A DNA stretch of 64,000 nt from CBDHCC01 sp965261015 (GTDB taxonomy: Bacteria; Pseudomonadota; Alphaproteobacteria; Sphingomonadales; Sphingomonadaceae). Position numbers and translations under genes: made by a program. Shown in pieces: positions 24,866 to 33,040 of this stretch. A model generated the notes under the pieces. The model did no database searches, was not told where the DNA came from, and saw only the letters and a list, made by a program, of their open reading frames with translations. The stretch is from positions 1,302,001 through 1,366,000 of the forward strand of contig CBDHCC010000001.1 of assembly GCA_965261015.1 (NCBI GenBank), read 5' to 3'. Each line of letters begins with the position of its first letter. Position 1 is the first letter of the stretch.

Positions 24866-25303
24866 CCTTCGACGGATCAGTCCGGTCGAGGTGAAGCGGA
24901 GGACCGCCACCTCGTCCTGGTTGAACACGGTGAGTTCCGAACGATAGCTGCCCATCTCCGGCCGGCTGGTCGACGCCCGCTTGTCCAGCGCGCGGGTCTC
25001 GACGGTCAGGACGTCGCCCGGATAGACGGGCTTCAACCATCGCAGCGACTCGACGCCGGGCGAGCCCAGCCCGGCCTGTTGGGCCTGCGCCATGTGATCG
25101 ACTAGCATCCGCATCGTCATCGCGCAGGTGTGCCAGCCGCTGGCGGACAGCCGACCGAAATAGGTCTCCGCCGCGGCCTCGTCCGACAGGTGGAAAGGCT
25201 GCGGGTCGAACTGGCGGGCAAAGGCGATCACCTCGTTCCGGTCCACCCTCTTTGCGCCGAAGCGGGCGGTGGTGCCCGGCTGGATGTCCTCCCACCAGAT
25301 CAC
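24845..25303 (-). CDS. MaoC-like hotdog dehydratase/thioesterase
   Basis: A 152-residue single-hotdog protein from GTG 25303. It has the family pattern: FARQFDPQPFHLSDEAAA carrying the hydratase-type Asp and His, FGRLSASGWHTCAMTMR, then LRWLKPVYPGDVLTVETR. These are typical of (R)-specific enoyl-CoA hydratase relatives. It overlaps the stop of the NPP-like gene upstream by four bases (GTGA), so the two are co-translated. Substrate not predictable from sequence. Confidence 0.88.
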   Translation of the reverse strand: MIWWEDIQPGTTARFGAKRVDRNEVIAFARQFDPQPFHLSDEAAAETYFGRLSASGWHTCAMTMRMLVDHMAQAQQAGLGSPGVESLRWLKPVYPGDVLTVETRALDKRASTSRPEMGSYRSELTVFNQDEVAVLRFTSTGLIRRRPIEGTD

Positions 25304-26517
25304 CGCACCGTCCCTCCCCCGACGCTGCGCCACAGGGCACCGGTCGCGTCGTTGGGCAGCGGGGTCACGCCGATCAGGCCCATGATGACGGGATAGACCT
25401 CCACGTTGTCGGACAGCGACGCCGCCGCACCCCGCGCGATGCCGGGGCCCGCCGCCAGGAAAAGCGCGCGCAGACCCGGATCGGCGTTGTCGCCCCCGTG
25501 ATCGCCGCCCTCGACCGGATAGCGCGGCGGGCCGGCGGTCAAGGTCCAGCCGCGATCGGCGAGGCAGACGATGGCGGGCACCCGCGCGTTGCGGCCATAG
25601 TGCAACCGTGCTGGCAGGGCCTCCCTGCGCCAGCACTCGAAATGCTCGTGCCGGCCCAGCAGCGCCTGGAAGACCCGGTCGTCCGTGCCGGCGGCCGGTT
25701 CGATCGCGGCATACTGCCCGGTCTCGACCGCCAGGATGGAGGGCAGGTCGATGAGAGTGGCGAGGTCCACGACCTTCGTCGCGTCGGACGGGGTCATGCC
25801 GTGGTCGGAGACGACGACCAGGTTGGCCTGTCCGCCGATCTCGGCCAGCCCGGCCACCAGTTCCCCGATCCGCGCGTCCACGGCCACGATCGCCTGGCGC
25901 ACCTCCTCGCTGTCCGGACCGAAGCGATGGCCCGCGGTGTCGACCGCGTCGAAATAGAGGGTCACGAAGCGCGGCCGGGTGGCGGCTGGGCGTCGCATCC
26001 AGTCCAGCACGCCGCGCACCCGCTGCGCGTCCGTGACGTTCTGGTCGTATCGCCACCAGTCATTGGGGCGGACTTCGTGGATCGCCACCTCCGACCCCGG
26101 CCAATACATCGTGGCGGTGCGCACGCCGGCCCGTTCGGCGGTCACCCAGACCGGCTCCGCCTCGTCCCACCAGAACGGATCGAGCGACTGCGCGGCGTTG
26201 CCGAGCGAGAAGAGCTGGCCCGGCCGACGCGGGTCCAGCATCGTGTTGCCCACGATCCCGTTGCGGTCCGGGCGCAGGCCGGTGACCAGGGCATAGTGAT
26301 TGGGGAAGGTCTTGGTCGGAAAGGACGGCGTCAACTCGCCCCGAACGCCCTCGGTCGCCAGCGCATTCAAATTGGGGGTGAGGCCGCGATCGAGGTAATC
26401 GGGGCGAAAACCATCGATCGAGATGAGGATGGTGACCGGCGGATCCTCGCCCGACTGGGCGAGGAGCGCGCCGGGCCACAGCAGCAGGGCACACCACAGG
26501 AGCGCGATTTTGATCAT
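25300..26517 (-). CDS. Exported nucleotide pyrophosphatase/phosphodiesterase (NPP-like)
   Basis: A 405-residue exported enzyme of the alkaline-phosphatase superfamily. The signal peptide covers about 1-20 (LLWCALLLWPGALLAQ). The first metal Asp is in ISIDGFRPDYLDRG, the nucleophile Thr in FPTKTFPNHYALVTG (68-74), and later metal ligands in VVVSDHGMTP and GGDHGGDN. These are the hallmarks of the NPP family, which cleaves nucleotide or phospholipid phosphodiesters in the periplasm. I start it at ATG 26517; an ATG 72 bases upstream would disrupt the signal. The MaoC-like gene overlaps its stop. Confidence 0.9.
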   Translation of the reverse strand: MIKIALLWCALLLWPGALLAQSGEDPPVTILISIDGFRPDYLDRGLTPNLNALATEGVRGELTPSFPTKTFPNHYALVTGLRPDRNGIVGNTMLDPRRPGQLFSLGNAAQSLDPFWWDEAEPVWVTAERAGVRTATMYWPGSEVAIHEVRPNDWWRYDQNVTDAQRVRGVLDWMRRPAATRPRFVTLYFDAVDTAGHRFGPDSEEVRQAIVAVDARIGELVAGLAEIGGQANLVVVSDHGMTPSDATKVVDLATLIDLPSILAVETGQYAAIEPAAGTDDRVFQALLGRHEHFECWRREALPARLHYGRNARVPAIVCLADRGWTLTAGPPRYPVEGGDHGGDNADPGLRALFLAAGPGIARGAAASLSDNVEVYPVIMGLIGVTPLPNDATGALWRSVGGGTVR

Positions 26518-26585
26518 GCCCGGCAAATTAGCCTCTGGCCGGTCGGGCACAAGGACGGGGCACCGGCTGCGACGCGGCCGACCGT

Positions 26586-27686
26586 TCACACATTGAATCG
26601 GAAGTGGAAGACGTCGCCGTCCTTGACCGGATAATCCTTGCCTTCCTGACGCAGCTTGCCCGCGTCCTTGGCGGCCGCTTCGCCGCCCAGCGCCACGAAG
26701 TCGTCATAGGCGATCGTTTCCGCCTTGATGAAGCCGCGCTGCATGTCGGAGTGGATGGTGCCCGCCGCCTCTGGCGCGGTCGCCCCGCGTTCGCAGGTCC
26801 AGGCGCGCGCCTCTTTCGGTCCCACGGTGAAGAAGGTGAGCAGGTGGAGGAGGCCGTAGCCGGCGCGGATGATGCGGGCCAGGCCCGTTTCGGAAAGGCC
26901 CAGATCGGCCAGGAACTCGGCGCGGTCGTCGGGGCCCAGGCCGGCGATTTCCGCCTCGATGGCGGCGGAGACGACCACCGCCTCCGCCCCCTCGGCCGCC
27001 GCCTTGGCGAACACGGCGGCGGACAGCGCGTTGCCCTCCGCCGCGTCGCCCTCCGCCACGTTGCAGACATAGAGGACCGGCTTGGCGGTCAGAAGCTGGG
27101 CCTGGTCAAAGGCGCGGCGCTCCTCCTCGTCGCCGATCTCCGTCAGGCGGGCGGGCTTGCCGTCGCGCAGCAGGTCCAGCGCGCGGCCCAGCACGGCGCC
27201 GGCGACCTTTGACTCCTTGTCCCCCTGCGTGCCCTTCTTGACGAGCGCCGGCACGCGCTTTTCCAGGCTTTCCAGGTCGGCCAGCATCAGCTCGGTCTCG
27301 ACCACCTCGGCGTCGGCCAGCGGGTCGACCCGGCCGGCGACGTGCTGGATGTCGTCGTCCTCGAAGCAGCGCAGCACATGGACGATCGCGTCCACCTCTC
27401 GAATGTTGCCCAGGAACTGGTTTCCCAGCCCCTCGCCCTGGGACGCGCCCTTCACCAGCCCGGCGATGTCGGTGAAACCCAATTGGGTGGGAATGACGGT
27501 GGCGGATCGGGCGATGGCGGCCAGCCTGTCCAGCCGCTCGTCGGGCACCGCGACACGGCCGATATTGGGCTCGATCGTGCAGAAGGGATAATTCGCCGCC
27601 TCCGCCGCCTGCGTTTCGGTGAGCGCATTGAAGAGGGTGGACTTGCCGACGTTGGGCAGGCCCACGATGCCGCAGCGGAAACCCAT
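26586..27686 (-). CDS. ychF: Redox-responsive ATPase YchF (Obg-family)
   Basis: YchF is a ribosome-associated P-loop ATPase. The 366-residue product from ATG 27686 is the usual length. It shows the G1 motif VGLPNVGKSTLFNAL, AANYPFCTIEPNIG, DIAGLVKGASQGEGLGNQFL (G3) and a C-terminal TGS domain ending KDYPVKDGDVFHFRFNV. The G4 motif is replaced by a non-NKxD sequence (YVCNVAEG), consistent with ATP rather than GTP preference in YchF. It is monocistronic as far as can be seen. Confidence 0.97.
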   Translation of the reverse strand: MGFRCGIVGLPNVGKSTLFNALTETQAAEAANYPFCTIEPNIGRVAVPDERLDRLAAIARSATVIPTQLGFTDIAGLVKGASQGEGLGNQFLGNIREVDAIVHVLRCFEDDDIQHVAGRVDPLADAEVVETELMLADLESLEKRVPALVKKGTQGDKESKVAGAVLGRALDLLRDGKPARLTEIGDEEERRAFDQAQLLTAKPVLYVCNVAEGDAAEGNALSAAVFAKAAAEGAEAVVVSAAIEAEIAGLGPDDRAEFLADLGLSETGLARIIRAGYGLLHLLTFFTVGPKEARAWTCERGATAPEAAGTIHSDMQRGFIKAETIAYDDFVALGGEAAAKDAGKLRQEGKDYPVKDGDVFHFRFNV

Positions 27687-27739
27687 GGGTGGTGCTTTCT
27701 GGTGAGGGAGATCGGAGGGAGGTGCTGCGGCCCCATAAC

Positions 27740-27824
27740 CCGTTCGGGCTGAACTTGTCGAAGCCTCTTGGGCCAGAGAGGATCGTCGGTCGGGACGGCG
27801 CTTCGACAAGCGCGACCTGAACGG
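27740..27824. repeat. Second-type palindromic repeat pair
   Basis: Imperfect arms beginning CCGTTCGGGCTGAACTTGTC (27740-27764) and GCTTCGACAAGCGCGACCTG (27800-27824, reading on to AACGG) form an 85-bp inverted pair between ychF and the MpaB-like gene. The core GAACTTGTCGAAGC is related to, but distinct from, the TCGACAGGCTCAGG family elsewhere in the window. Confidence 0.65.
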
Positions 27825-27896
27825 AGCGGGGACGGCTTGCGGGACGCGCCAGTTATCGGTGGTGCGCCAACGGCTTGGCGCGCTAAACCCAGACCC

Positions 27897-28799
27897 ATGC
27901 CGCTGCGCGTGCCAAGCATGGCCACCCCGATCGTCGCCCCCATCCTGCGAGCGGTCAACGCCGGGCCGCTGGTCGCCGACCCGGCGGTGTTCGCGCGGCC
28001 CGCGGGTGCCCCGGCGCTGAGCGCGCCGGACAGCCTGGTGTGGCGGGTGTTCGCCAATCCGGTCGCCATGTTTTCGGGCGGGGTGGCGGCCGTGCTGTTG
28101 GAGCTGGGCGAGGGCCGCGTGCGCCATGGGGTGTGGGACCATTCCGCCTTCGCGCGCGATCCGGTGGGGCGCCTCAATCGCACGGGCCACGCGGCGATGG
28201 TGACCGCTTTCGCGCCCGTCGCGGAGGTGGAGCGGCTGACGGCGCGGGTGAACGCCTGGCACGGCCGGATCGCCGGCGCGACGCCGGAGGGCCAGCTCTA
28301 TCGCGCCGACGATCCCGAGCTGCTGCGGTGGGTGCAGACCACCGCCGCCTGGAGCTTCCTGGCGGCGTGGACGAGGCTTGGCGGGCGGGCGACGCCGGTC
28401 GAGCGCGACCGCTATTACGCCGACGGCGCGGCCGGCGCGCGACTGTTCGGGGTGGCCGAACCCTGCACGAGCGAGGCGGCGGCGGACGGGCTGCTGGCCG
28501 AGTGGACCGATCGCCTCACGCCCTCACCCATCCTGGACGAGTTGCTGGGCATCCTGCACGCCGCCCCCATCCTGCCGCGCGCGCTGCGCCCGTTGCAGCG
28601 CGCCGGCCTGCGGCTGGCGGTGGACCTGCTGCCGCCGGCGGTGCGCGCGCGGTTGGCGCTGGACCGCTGGGGCGGAGCGGGCGCGGGTGAGGGGGTGCTG
28701 CGCGCGCTGGCCGGCGCGGCGGCCACCGTGGAACTGCCCGGAACCCCCGTGGCGCTGGCGCGGGAGCGGGTGGGGGCGGGCGCAAGTCGCGGAGTTTGA
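27897..28799 (+). CDS. Oxygenase MpaB-like (DUF2236) protein
   Basis: A 300-residue protein beginning at ATG 27897; an ATG at 27918 is an alternative. Family features of the DUF2236/MpaB group are present: NPVAMFSGGVAAVLLEL, GRLNRTGHAAMVTAF, VNAWHGRIAGATPEGQLYRA with conserved His, and LLRWVQTTAAWSFLAAW. MpaB-type proteins bind haem b and include rubber-oxygenase relatives, though most have no known substrate. A terminator-like hairpin follows at 28845. It stands alone between repeat-containing gaps. Confidence 0.82.
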   Translation: MPLRVPSMATPIVAPILRAVNAGPLVADPAVFARPAGAPALSAPDSLVWRVFANPVAMFSGGVAAVLLELGEGRVRHGVWDHSAFARDPVGRLNRTGHAAMVTAFAPVAEVERLTARVNAWHGRIAGATPEGQLYRADDPELLRWVQTTAAWSFLAAWTRLGGRATPVERDRYYADGAAGARLFGVAEPCTSEAAADGLLAEWTDRLTPSPILDELLGILHAAPILPRALRPLQRAGLRLAVDLLPPAVRARLALDRWGGAGAGEGVLRALAGAAATVELPGTPVALARERVGAGASRGV

Positions 28800-28844
28800 G
28801 CCGCTCAAGCTGAGTCTCAGACACGCCGCTGCTTTGGAGCGCCG

Positions 28845-28876
28845 CGCACACGGCGAACGTCCGAGGTGCGTTTTTT
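28845..28876 (+). terminator. Rho-independent terminator after the MpaB-like gene
   Basis: CGCAC-A-CGG, loop CGAACGT, CCG-AG-GTGCG, then six T. The stem is interrupted by small bulges, but the T-run and position 46 bp after the stop fit an intrinsic terminator. Confidence 0.7.
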
Positions 28877-28891
28877 CAATCAAGCCCGTCC

Positions 28892-28911
28892 GCTCGTCCT
28901 GAACCTGTCGA
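28892..28911. repeat. REP half site
   Basis: GCTCGTCCTGAACCTGTCGA, one mismatch from the arm at 16969. Its inverted mate is at 29216, farther away than in the compact 95-99-bp pairs. Confidence 0.65.
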
Positions 28912-29215
28912 AAGACGTTCAGGTAAAATCAGGGTCTCCTGGCGGCCATTTGGTTCTTCTGCTCGGACGCGCTTGAACAAAGGCTGGTCAAACACGCAGC
29001 AGGAGAGGGCCGCGATCTCACTGACGGTCGCAAGCCGCTTATCCTCCTCGGGTCGGAGAGTCTCGCCCTAGCGCGACGAGGCCCGCGCGCCTCGCGACGG
29101 GCAAAGGGCTGGAGCCGCGCGAAGGGCGAGGCGCTGATCGCGGCTGACTGGGAGCGGCTGCCAGCATTTTCGCGCAGCCGCCAACAGAAGGCGGGTCGAG
29201 AGCGCAAGACGTCCT

Positions 29216-29235
29216 TCGACAGGCTCAGGACGAGC
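29216..29235. repeat. REP half site next to pth
   Basis: TCGACAGGCTCAGGACGAGC, identical to the arms at 17044, 58282 and 62355. It ends 13 bp before the pth stop codon, so it sits in the 3' untranslated part of the rplY-pth transcript. Confidence 0.75.
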
Positions 29236-29248
29236 GGGGGCGGGCTGA

Positions 29249-29818
29249 CTAGCGTGCGAGCCGCGCGGCCACGTCGCTCATGAAGCGTGCGTCGTCGCCG
29301 GCCGCCAGCCAGCCGGCCTCCGCCGCCACCGCGCCCAACAGATCGGACAAGGGGTCCATCTCCGCCTTGGCATAGGGACCCAGCACATGGCCCGTCACCC
29401 GGTCGCGATGACCGGGATGGCCGATGCCGATGCGCACGCGGCGGAAGTCGGGGCCGATCACCGGCGCGGTGGACCGCAGCCCGTTGTGCCCGGCCGTCCC
29501 GCCGCCGGTCTTCACCTTCACCTTGAACGGCGCCAGGTCGAGCTCGTCGTGGAACAGCGTGATGGCGTCGGCGTCCAGCTTGAAGAACCGCGCGGCTTCG
29601 CCGACCGACCGGCCGCTCTCGTTCATGTAGGTGGCGGGCTTCAACAGCAGCAGCTTGCGGCCGCCCACCGCGCCCTCCGCGGTCCAGCCACGCAGCCGCT
29701 TGCGCCAGGGCGAGAAGCCGTGGACCTCCGCGATGGCGTCGACCGCCATGAAGCCGACATTGTGCCGTTGAAGCGCGTGCTCCGCGCCCGGATTGCCCAA
29801 CCCGACCCACAGCTGCAT
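29249..29818 (-). CDS. pth: Peptidyl-tRNA hydrolase
   Basis: Pth releases peptides from tRNAs that drop off ribosomes, an essential recycling step. The 189-residue product begins MQLWVGLGNPGAEHALQRHN and has the catalytic His in RHNVGFMAVD (near 19-20), KPATYMNESGRSV, LFHDELDL with the catalytic Asp near 91, and GGGTAGHNGLRS. It lies 85 bp behind rplY, the common order in many bacteria. The spacer contains a GC-rich hairpin (29877-29898). Confidence 0.97.
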   Translation of the reverse strand: MQLWVGLGNPGAEHALQRHNVGFMAVDAIAEVHGFSPWRKRLRGWTAEGAVGGRKLLLLKPATYMNESGRSVGEAARFFKLDADAITLFHDELDLAPFKVKVKTGGGTAGHNGLRSTAPVIGPDFRRVRIGIGHPGHRDRVTGHVLGPYAKAEMDPLSDLLGAVAAEAGWLAAGDDARFMSDVAARLAR

Positions 29819-29876
29819 CGGGTGTCCTCCCGCTCGCGACGATCAGGAAAGGCGGCGGCTCGGCCCCGGACGGGAC

Positions 29877-29898
29877 GGGGCGGCCAGCCGGCCGCCCC
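29877..29898 (-). other. GC-rich hairpin between rplY and pth
   Basis: GGGGCGGC and GCCGCCCC pair around CAGCCG. No T-run follows on the minus strand, so it is more likely an mRNA stability or attenuation element than a full terminator. Confidence 0.4.
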
Positions 29899-29903
29899 AC
29901 ACC

Positions 29904-30605
29904 TCATTCCGCCTTCGTGCCGGTCTCGCCCTCGCCCTGCACACCCTCGGGGTTCTTGCCGCCCGTCTGCTCGGTGGCTTCGACCTCGTCGGCTTCGACT
30001 TCCTCCTCGGCCTCGGCGGCGTCCTCTTCGGCCTTCAGCGCCGACGGGGCCACCAGGCCCGCGATGGTGAAGTCCCGGTCGTCGATGACGGAGGTGGAAC
30101 CCTCCGGCAGCGCGACCTGGCTGATATGGATGGAATCGCCGATGTCGAGGCCGGTCAGGTCGATCTCGATCGTGTCCGGGATGCGGCTGGCGTCGCATTC
30201 CAGTTCCAGGTCGTGGCGCACGATGTTGAGCACACCGCCGCGCTCCAGCCCGGGCGACGCCTCTTCGTTGATGAAAGACACGGGCACGTTCACCTGCACG
30301 GTGGCACCTTCGGCCAGGCGCAGGAAGTCCGCGTGCAGAGGGCGGTCGGTGACGGGGTGGAACGCCACGTCCTTGGGCAGCGTGCGGACCGACTCGCCGT
30401 CGACTTCCACCATGACGATGGTGTTCATGAAGTGTCCGCCGGACAGCTGCTTGGCCAGCAGCTTTTCCTCGACGTGAATGGGGGTGGGGTCCTGCTTGTT
30501 GCCGTAGATCACGGCGGGCACGCGGCCCTCGCGGCGCAGCGCGCGAGAGGCTCCCTTGCCCCCCTTGGTGCGCGTCGCGGCCGGCAGCGTCAGCTGATCG
30601 CTCAT
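29904..30605 (-). CDS. rplY: 50S ribosomal protein L25/general stress protein Ctc
   Basis: L25 binds 5S rRNA. The 233-residue product is the long CTC form: an N-terminal 5S-binding domain (1-95; GKGASRALRREGRVPAVIYG, VRTLPKDVAFHPVTDRPLHAD), a beta domain (100-190) with GLDIGDSIHISQVALPEG, and an acidic Glu/Ala-rich tail (about 195-233). The acidic tail is common in alphaproteobacterial L25. It precedes pth. Confidence 0.96.
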   Translation of the reverse strand: MSDQLTLPAATRTKGGKGASRALRREGRVPAVIYGNKQDPTPIHVEEKLLAKQLSGGHFMNTIVMVEVDGESVRTLPKDVAFHPVTDRPLHADFLRLAEGATVQVNVPVSFINEEASPGLERGGVLNIVRHDLELECDASRIPDTIEIDLTGLDIGDSIHISQVALPEGSTSVIDDRDFTIAGLVAPSALKAEEDAAEAEEEVEADEVEATEQTGGKNPEGVQGEGETGTKAE

Positions 30606-30757
30606 GGTGAATGCTCCGAATGTGGTTGGTCGCCGCCCGCGCCTCCAGGGTGCTCACGGACGACGCTGGGCGTGTAGGGTAGGGAGCGGGGCGAGGCAAG
30701 TTCGGGGGTCGGCGATTGGGTCGGGCGGATGGGGCGGGACTGTGGTAGGGCGAACCC

Positions 30758-31081
30758 ATGCTCGCCGCCGTCCTTGCCTGGTTCCAGTCGCTGGGCGACC
30801 GCTACGGCGTCGATCCGCTGGTGTTCGGGGCGATCTATGTCGGCGCGATCCCGGTGTTCCTCGCCTCCGTCGCGTGGCTGGTGCGGCGGCGGCGCGCGCG
30901 GCGGTCGACGCTGGCGCCGATGATGGCCGCAGGGTTGTCGTTCGTGTCGGCCTACCTCTACCTCGCCGTCGTGGGCCGCGACATTCCGGGGTGGGTGTGG
31001 CTGTTCGTCGCCGCGCTGATCGCCGGAGGTGCGTGGTCGGCGGTACGGGACATCCGGCGTCGAAGCGCGGACGAAGTCTAG
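30758..31081 (+). CDS. Small membrane protein, function unknown
   Basis: A 107-residue protein with three likely membrane spans, near 20-41, 52-70 and 74-95, separated by a basic loop RRRRARRSTL and ending in a basic-acidic tail. The start ATG 30758 lies about 150 bp from the divergent rplY. It is convergent with the TraB/GumN pair. No family motif recognised. Confidence 0.6.
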   Translation: MLAAVLAWFQSLGDRYGVDPLVFGAIYVGAIPVFLASVAWLVRRRRARRSTLAPMMAAGLSFVSAYLYLAVVGRDIPGWVWLFVAALIAGGAWSAVRDIRRRSADEV

Positions 31082-31129
31082 CGCCGCCAGCGGGACCGCT
31101 CGTTCTCCGTCCCTCTGCCCGCTCCAGCC

Positions 31130-32008
31130 CTACTGCACGCGCCGAACCGTCAAGCCCTTCGCCGCCAGCATGACCTGCAGCGAGTCCGCGCCCGCCAGAT
31201 GGCCGGCGCCGACCGCCATCAACACCACACCGGGCCGGTCCAGTCGCCGCTGAACCCAGTCCGCCCAGGCCCGGTTGCGGCGGGTCACCAGCGCCTGTCG
31301 CAGCGGCGGGTTGTCCGCCAGTTCCGCGTTCACCAGCCGGCCGAGCGCGTCCGCGTCGCCGCGCCGCCAGGCGGCGATCGCCCGGGGCAGGGGATCGCGA
31401 CCCTCCGCCTCGGCGCGCAGCACGCGGAGCAGATAGGCGCGCTGTGACGCGGCGGGCAGGGCGTCCAACAGGCCGAACTGGCCGGCCGAACTCTCCAGCC
31501 CGCCGACCGGCCGGCCCGTGGACCGGAACCGCTCGGTCAGCCGCGCCTCCACGCCATTCGCCCGCGTGATCCCCGCCCGACCGGCCGCGGCGCTCGACAG
31601 CAGCACCGCCACCGCCCAGTCGTCCATGTGATCCAGAGCGACGATCGGCTGGTCCGCCTGGCGCGCCAGCTCGCCCAACTCGTCGCGCAGGGTGGCGGGA
31701 ACGCGCGCCAGGATTGGCGCGGGCGGGCGGACCGCCAGCGTGGCGAATGCCCGTCCCGCCTGGTCCGGCGGCTCGTTCGGCGAGATCTCCAGCACCAGCT
31801 CGTCCGCGCTTTCCGCCAGGTCGGCGACCCGGCCGGTCAGCCAGTCCAGATCGCCCGGCAGTGCGTGGACCGCGCCCAGAAGGACGATCCGCGTGTCGTC
31901 GTCGGCGACCTGCCACAGGGCCGGCGTCGCCGCGGGCAGCGGTGGCGCGGCCCGCTCGCCGCAGCCGGCCAGCAACAGGGCGGCGGCGGCGACCCAGCGG
32001 CGGATCAG
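31130..32008 (-). CDS. TraB/GumN-family lipoprotein
   Basis: A TraB/GumN-like protein of about 292 residues; the family resembles erythromycin esterase/Tiki-type metallohydrolases. Motifs are VLLGAVHALPGDLDWLTG, ADELVLEISPNEP and, at the C-terminus, MAVGAGHLAGADSLQVML. The N-terminus reads IRRWVAAAALLLAGCGE, a clear lipoprotein signal, but no ATG, GTG or TTG fits: the only plausible in-frame codon is CTG at 32008, which overlaps the upstream stop as CTGA. It is the second of a tandem pair. Confidence 0.85.
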   Translation of the reverse strand: MIRRWVAAAALLLAGCGERAAPPLPAATPALWQVADDDTRIVLLGAVHALPGDLDWLTGRVADLAESADELVLEISPNEPPDQAGRAFATLAVRPPAPILARVPATLRDELGELARQADQPIVALDHMDDWAVAVLLSSAAAGRAGITRANGVEARLTERFRSTGRPVGGLESSAGQFGLLDALPAASQRAYLLRVLRAEAEGRDPLPRAIAAWRRGDADALGRLVNAELADNPPLRQALVTRRNRAWADWVQRRLDRPGVVLMAVGAGHLAGADSLQVMLAAKGLTVRRVQ

Positions 32009-32928
32009 TATTCCACGCGGCGCGCGACCAGCCCCACCGCCTTCAGCTTTTCCTGTACGCTCTGGGACCCGGCCAGATGGCCCGCGCCGACCGCCAGGAA
32101 CACCGTGCCCGGCTGGGCGAGGCGCGCGCGGATCCACTCGGCCCAGCGCGCATTGCGATCGGACAGCAGCACCTTGGCCACCTCTGGCGGGCTGTCCGCC
32201 AGCCCCTCGTTCATCAGGTCCGCCACGCGAACGACGTCGCCGGCCGCCCAGGCGTCCACCAGGCCGTCGACGTCTTCGAGATAGCCGTCCAAGCTGTCGA
32301 CGGTGGCGTTCAGATAGGCGATCTGGTCCGCCTCCGGCAGGCCGGCGAAGAAGCCCAGCTGTTCGTCCAGCGTCTCCAGCCCCTCGACCGGCTTCGTGTT
32401 GCCCGACAGGATCGAGCGCTCGACGCCGGCGGTCGGGTCGTACCCCGCCTTGGCAAGCGGCAGCACACCCAGCGTGACCCCGGCCAGCCAGGGCTTGAAG
32501 CTGTCAAAGGCGGCGGCGGGCACGCCCAAACCGGCGAGCGCCGCCTCGTAACGGGTGCGCGCCTCCGGCGTCAGCTTATCGCGCAGCGACTGTCCCGAAC
32601 GGTCGATCCCCAGCGCCAGCGTCGCCTGCTGGACGGTGGCCTGGTCCGGCTCCACCATCTCGACCACCACCTCGTCCGCGGAATCGTAAGCGGCCTTGAT
32701 CGCCTCGTCGAACCAGCTGAGGCCGGGCTTCAGTATGTGGATGGTGCCGAACAGATAGATCTTGGTGTCCGGGTCGCTCACGATCCAGATCGCCGGGTCC
32801 GCGTCCGTCAGGGGCGCGGCGGCCGCGGTGGGCAGGGGCGCGGGCTGGAACACCCAGTCGGCGGCCTGCGCCGGGGCGGTGAACAGGGCGAGGCCGGCCG
32901 CCAGCAGGGACAGGGGGGTCTTCTTCAC
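32005..32928 (-). CDS. TraB/GumN-family exported protein
   Basis: A 307-residue paralogue of the gene that follows. From GTG 32928, with GAGGAG upstream, it has a signal peptide (SLLAAGLALFTAPAQA) and the TraB/GumN blocks KIYLFGTIHILKPGLSWF, ADEVVVEMVEPDQATV, GLETLDEQLGFFAGLP and LAVGAGHLAGSQSVQ. Unlike its partner it lacks a lipobox. The pair probably arose by duplication and both act in the periplasm. It is divergent from glyQ, with about 110 bp between the starts. Confidence 0.9.
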   Translation of the reverse strand: MKKTPLSLLAAGLALFTAPAQAADWVFQPAPLPTAAAAPLTDADPAIWIVSDPDTKIYLFGTIHILKPGLSWFDEAIKAAYDSADEVVVEMVEPDQATVQQATLALGIDRSGQSLRDKLTPEARTRYEAALAGLGVPAAAFDSFKPWLAGVTLGVLPLAKAGYDPTAGVERSILSGNTKPVEGLETLDEQLGFFAGLPEADQIAYLNATVDSLDGYLEDVDGLVDAWAAGDVVRVADLMNEGLADSPPEVAKVLLSDRNARWAEWIRARLAQPGTVFLAVGAGHLAGSQSVQEKLKAVGLVARRVEY

Positions 32929-33040
32929 GCGCGCGCTCCTCGTGGTGTGCCCACTCCTTAGGGCGACGCCGGAGCGAAGCAAAGCGGGCGCGGGCGGTCT
33001 GCTTGACCCCCCCACACCGCTTCGCCAAAGCCCCGGCACG

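Larger units (their letters stand above)
28800..29248. other. Gene-free stretch with terminator and two REP half sites
   Basis: About 450 bp between the MpaB-like gene and pth. It holds a terminator (28845-28876) and two outward REP half sites (28892-28911 and 29216-29235) about 300 bp apart in inverted orientation. The 300 bp between them has no credible start, ribosome site or family motif on either strand. Confidence 0.65.

Noticed and set aside
28929..29900. A 323-codon minus-strand frame over pth and the gap
   Set aside because: It is out of frame with pth, which has clear family motifs in another frame, and the product is low-complexity Arg/Gly/Pro.
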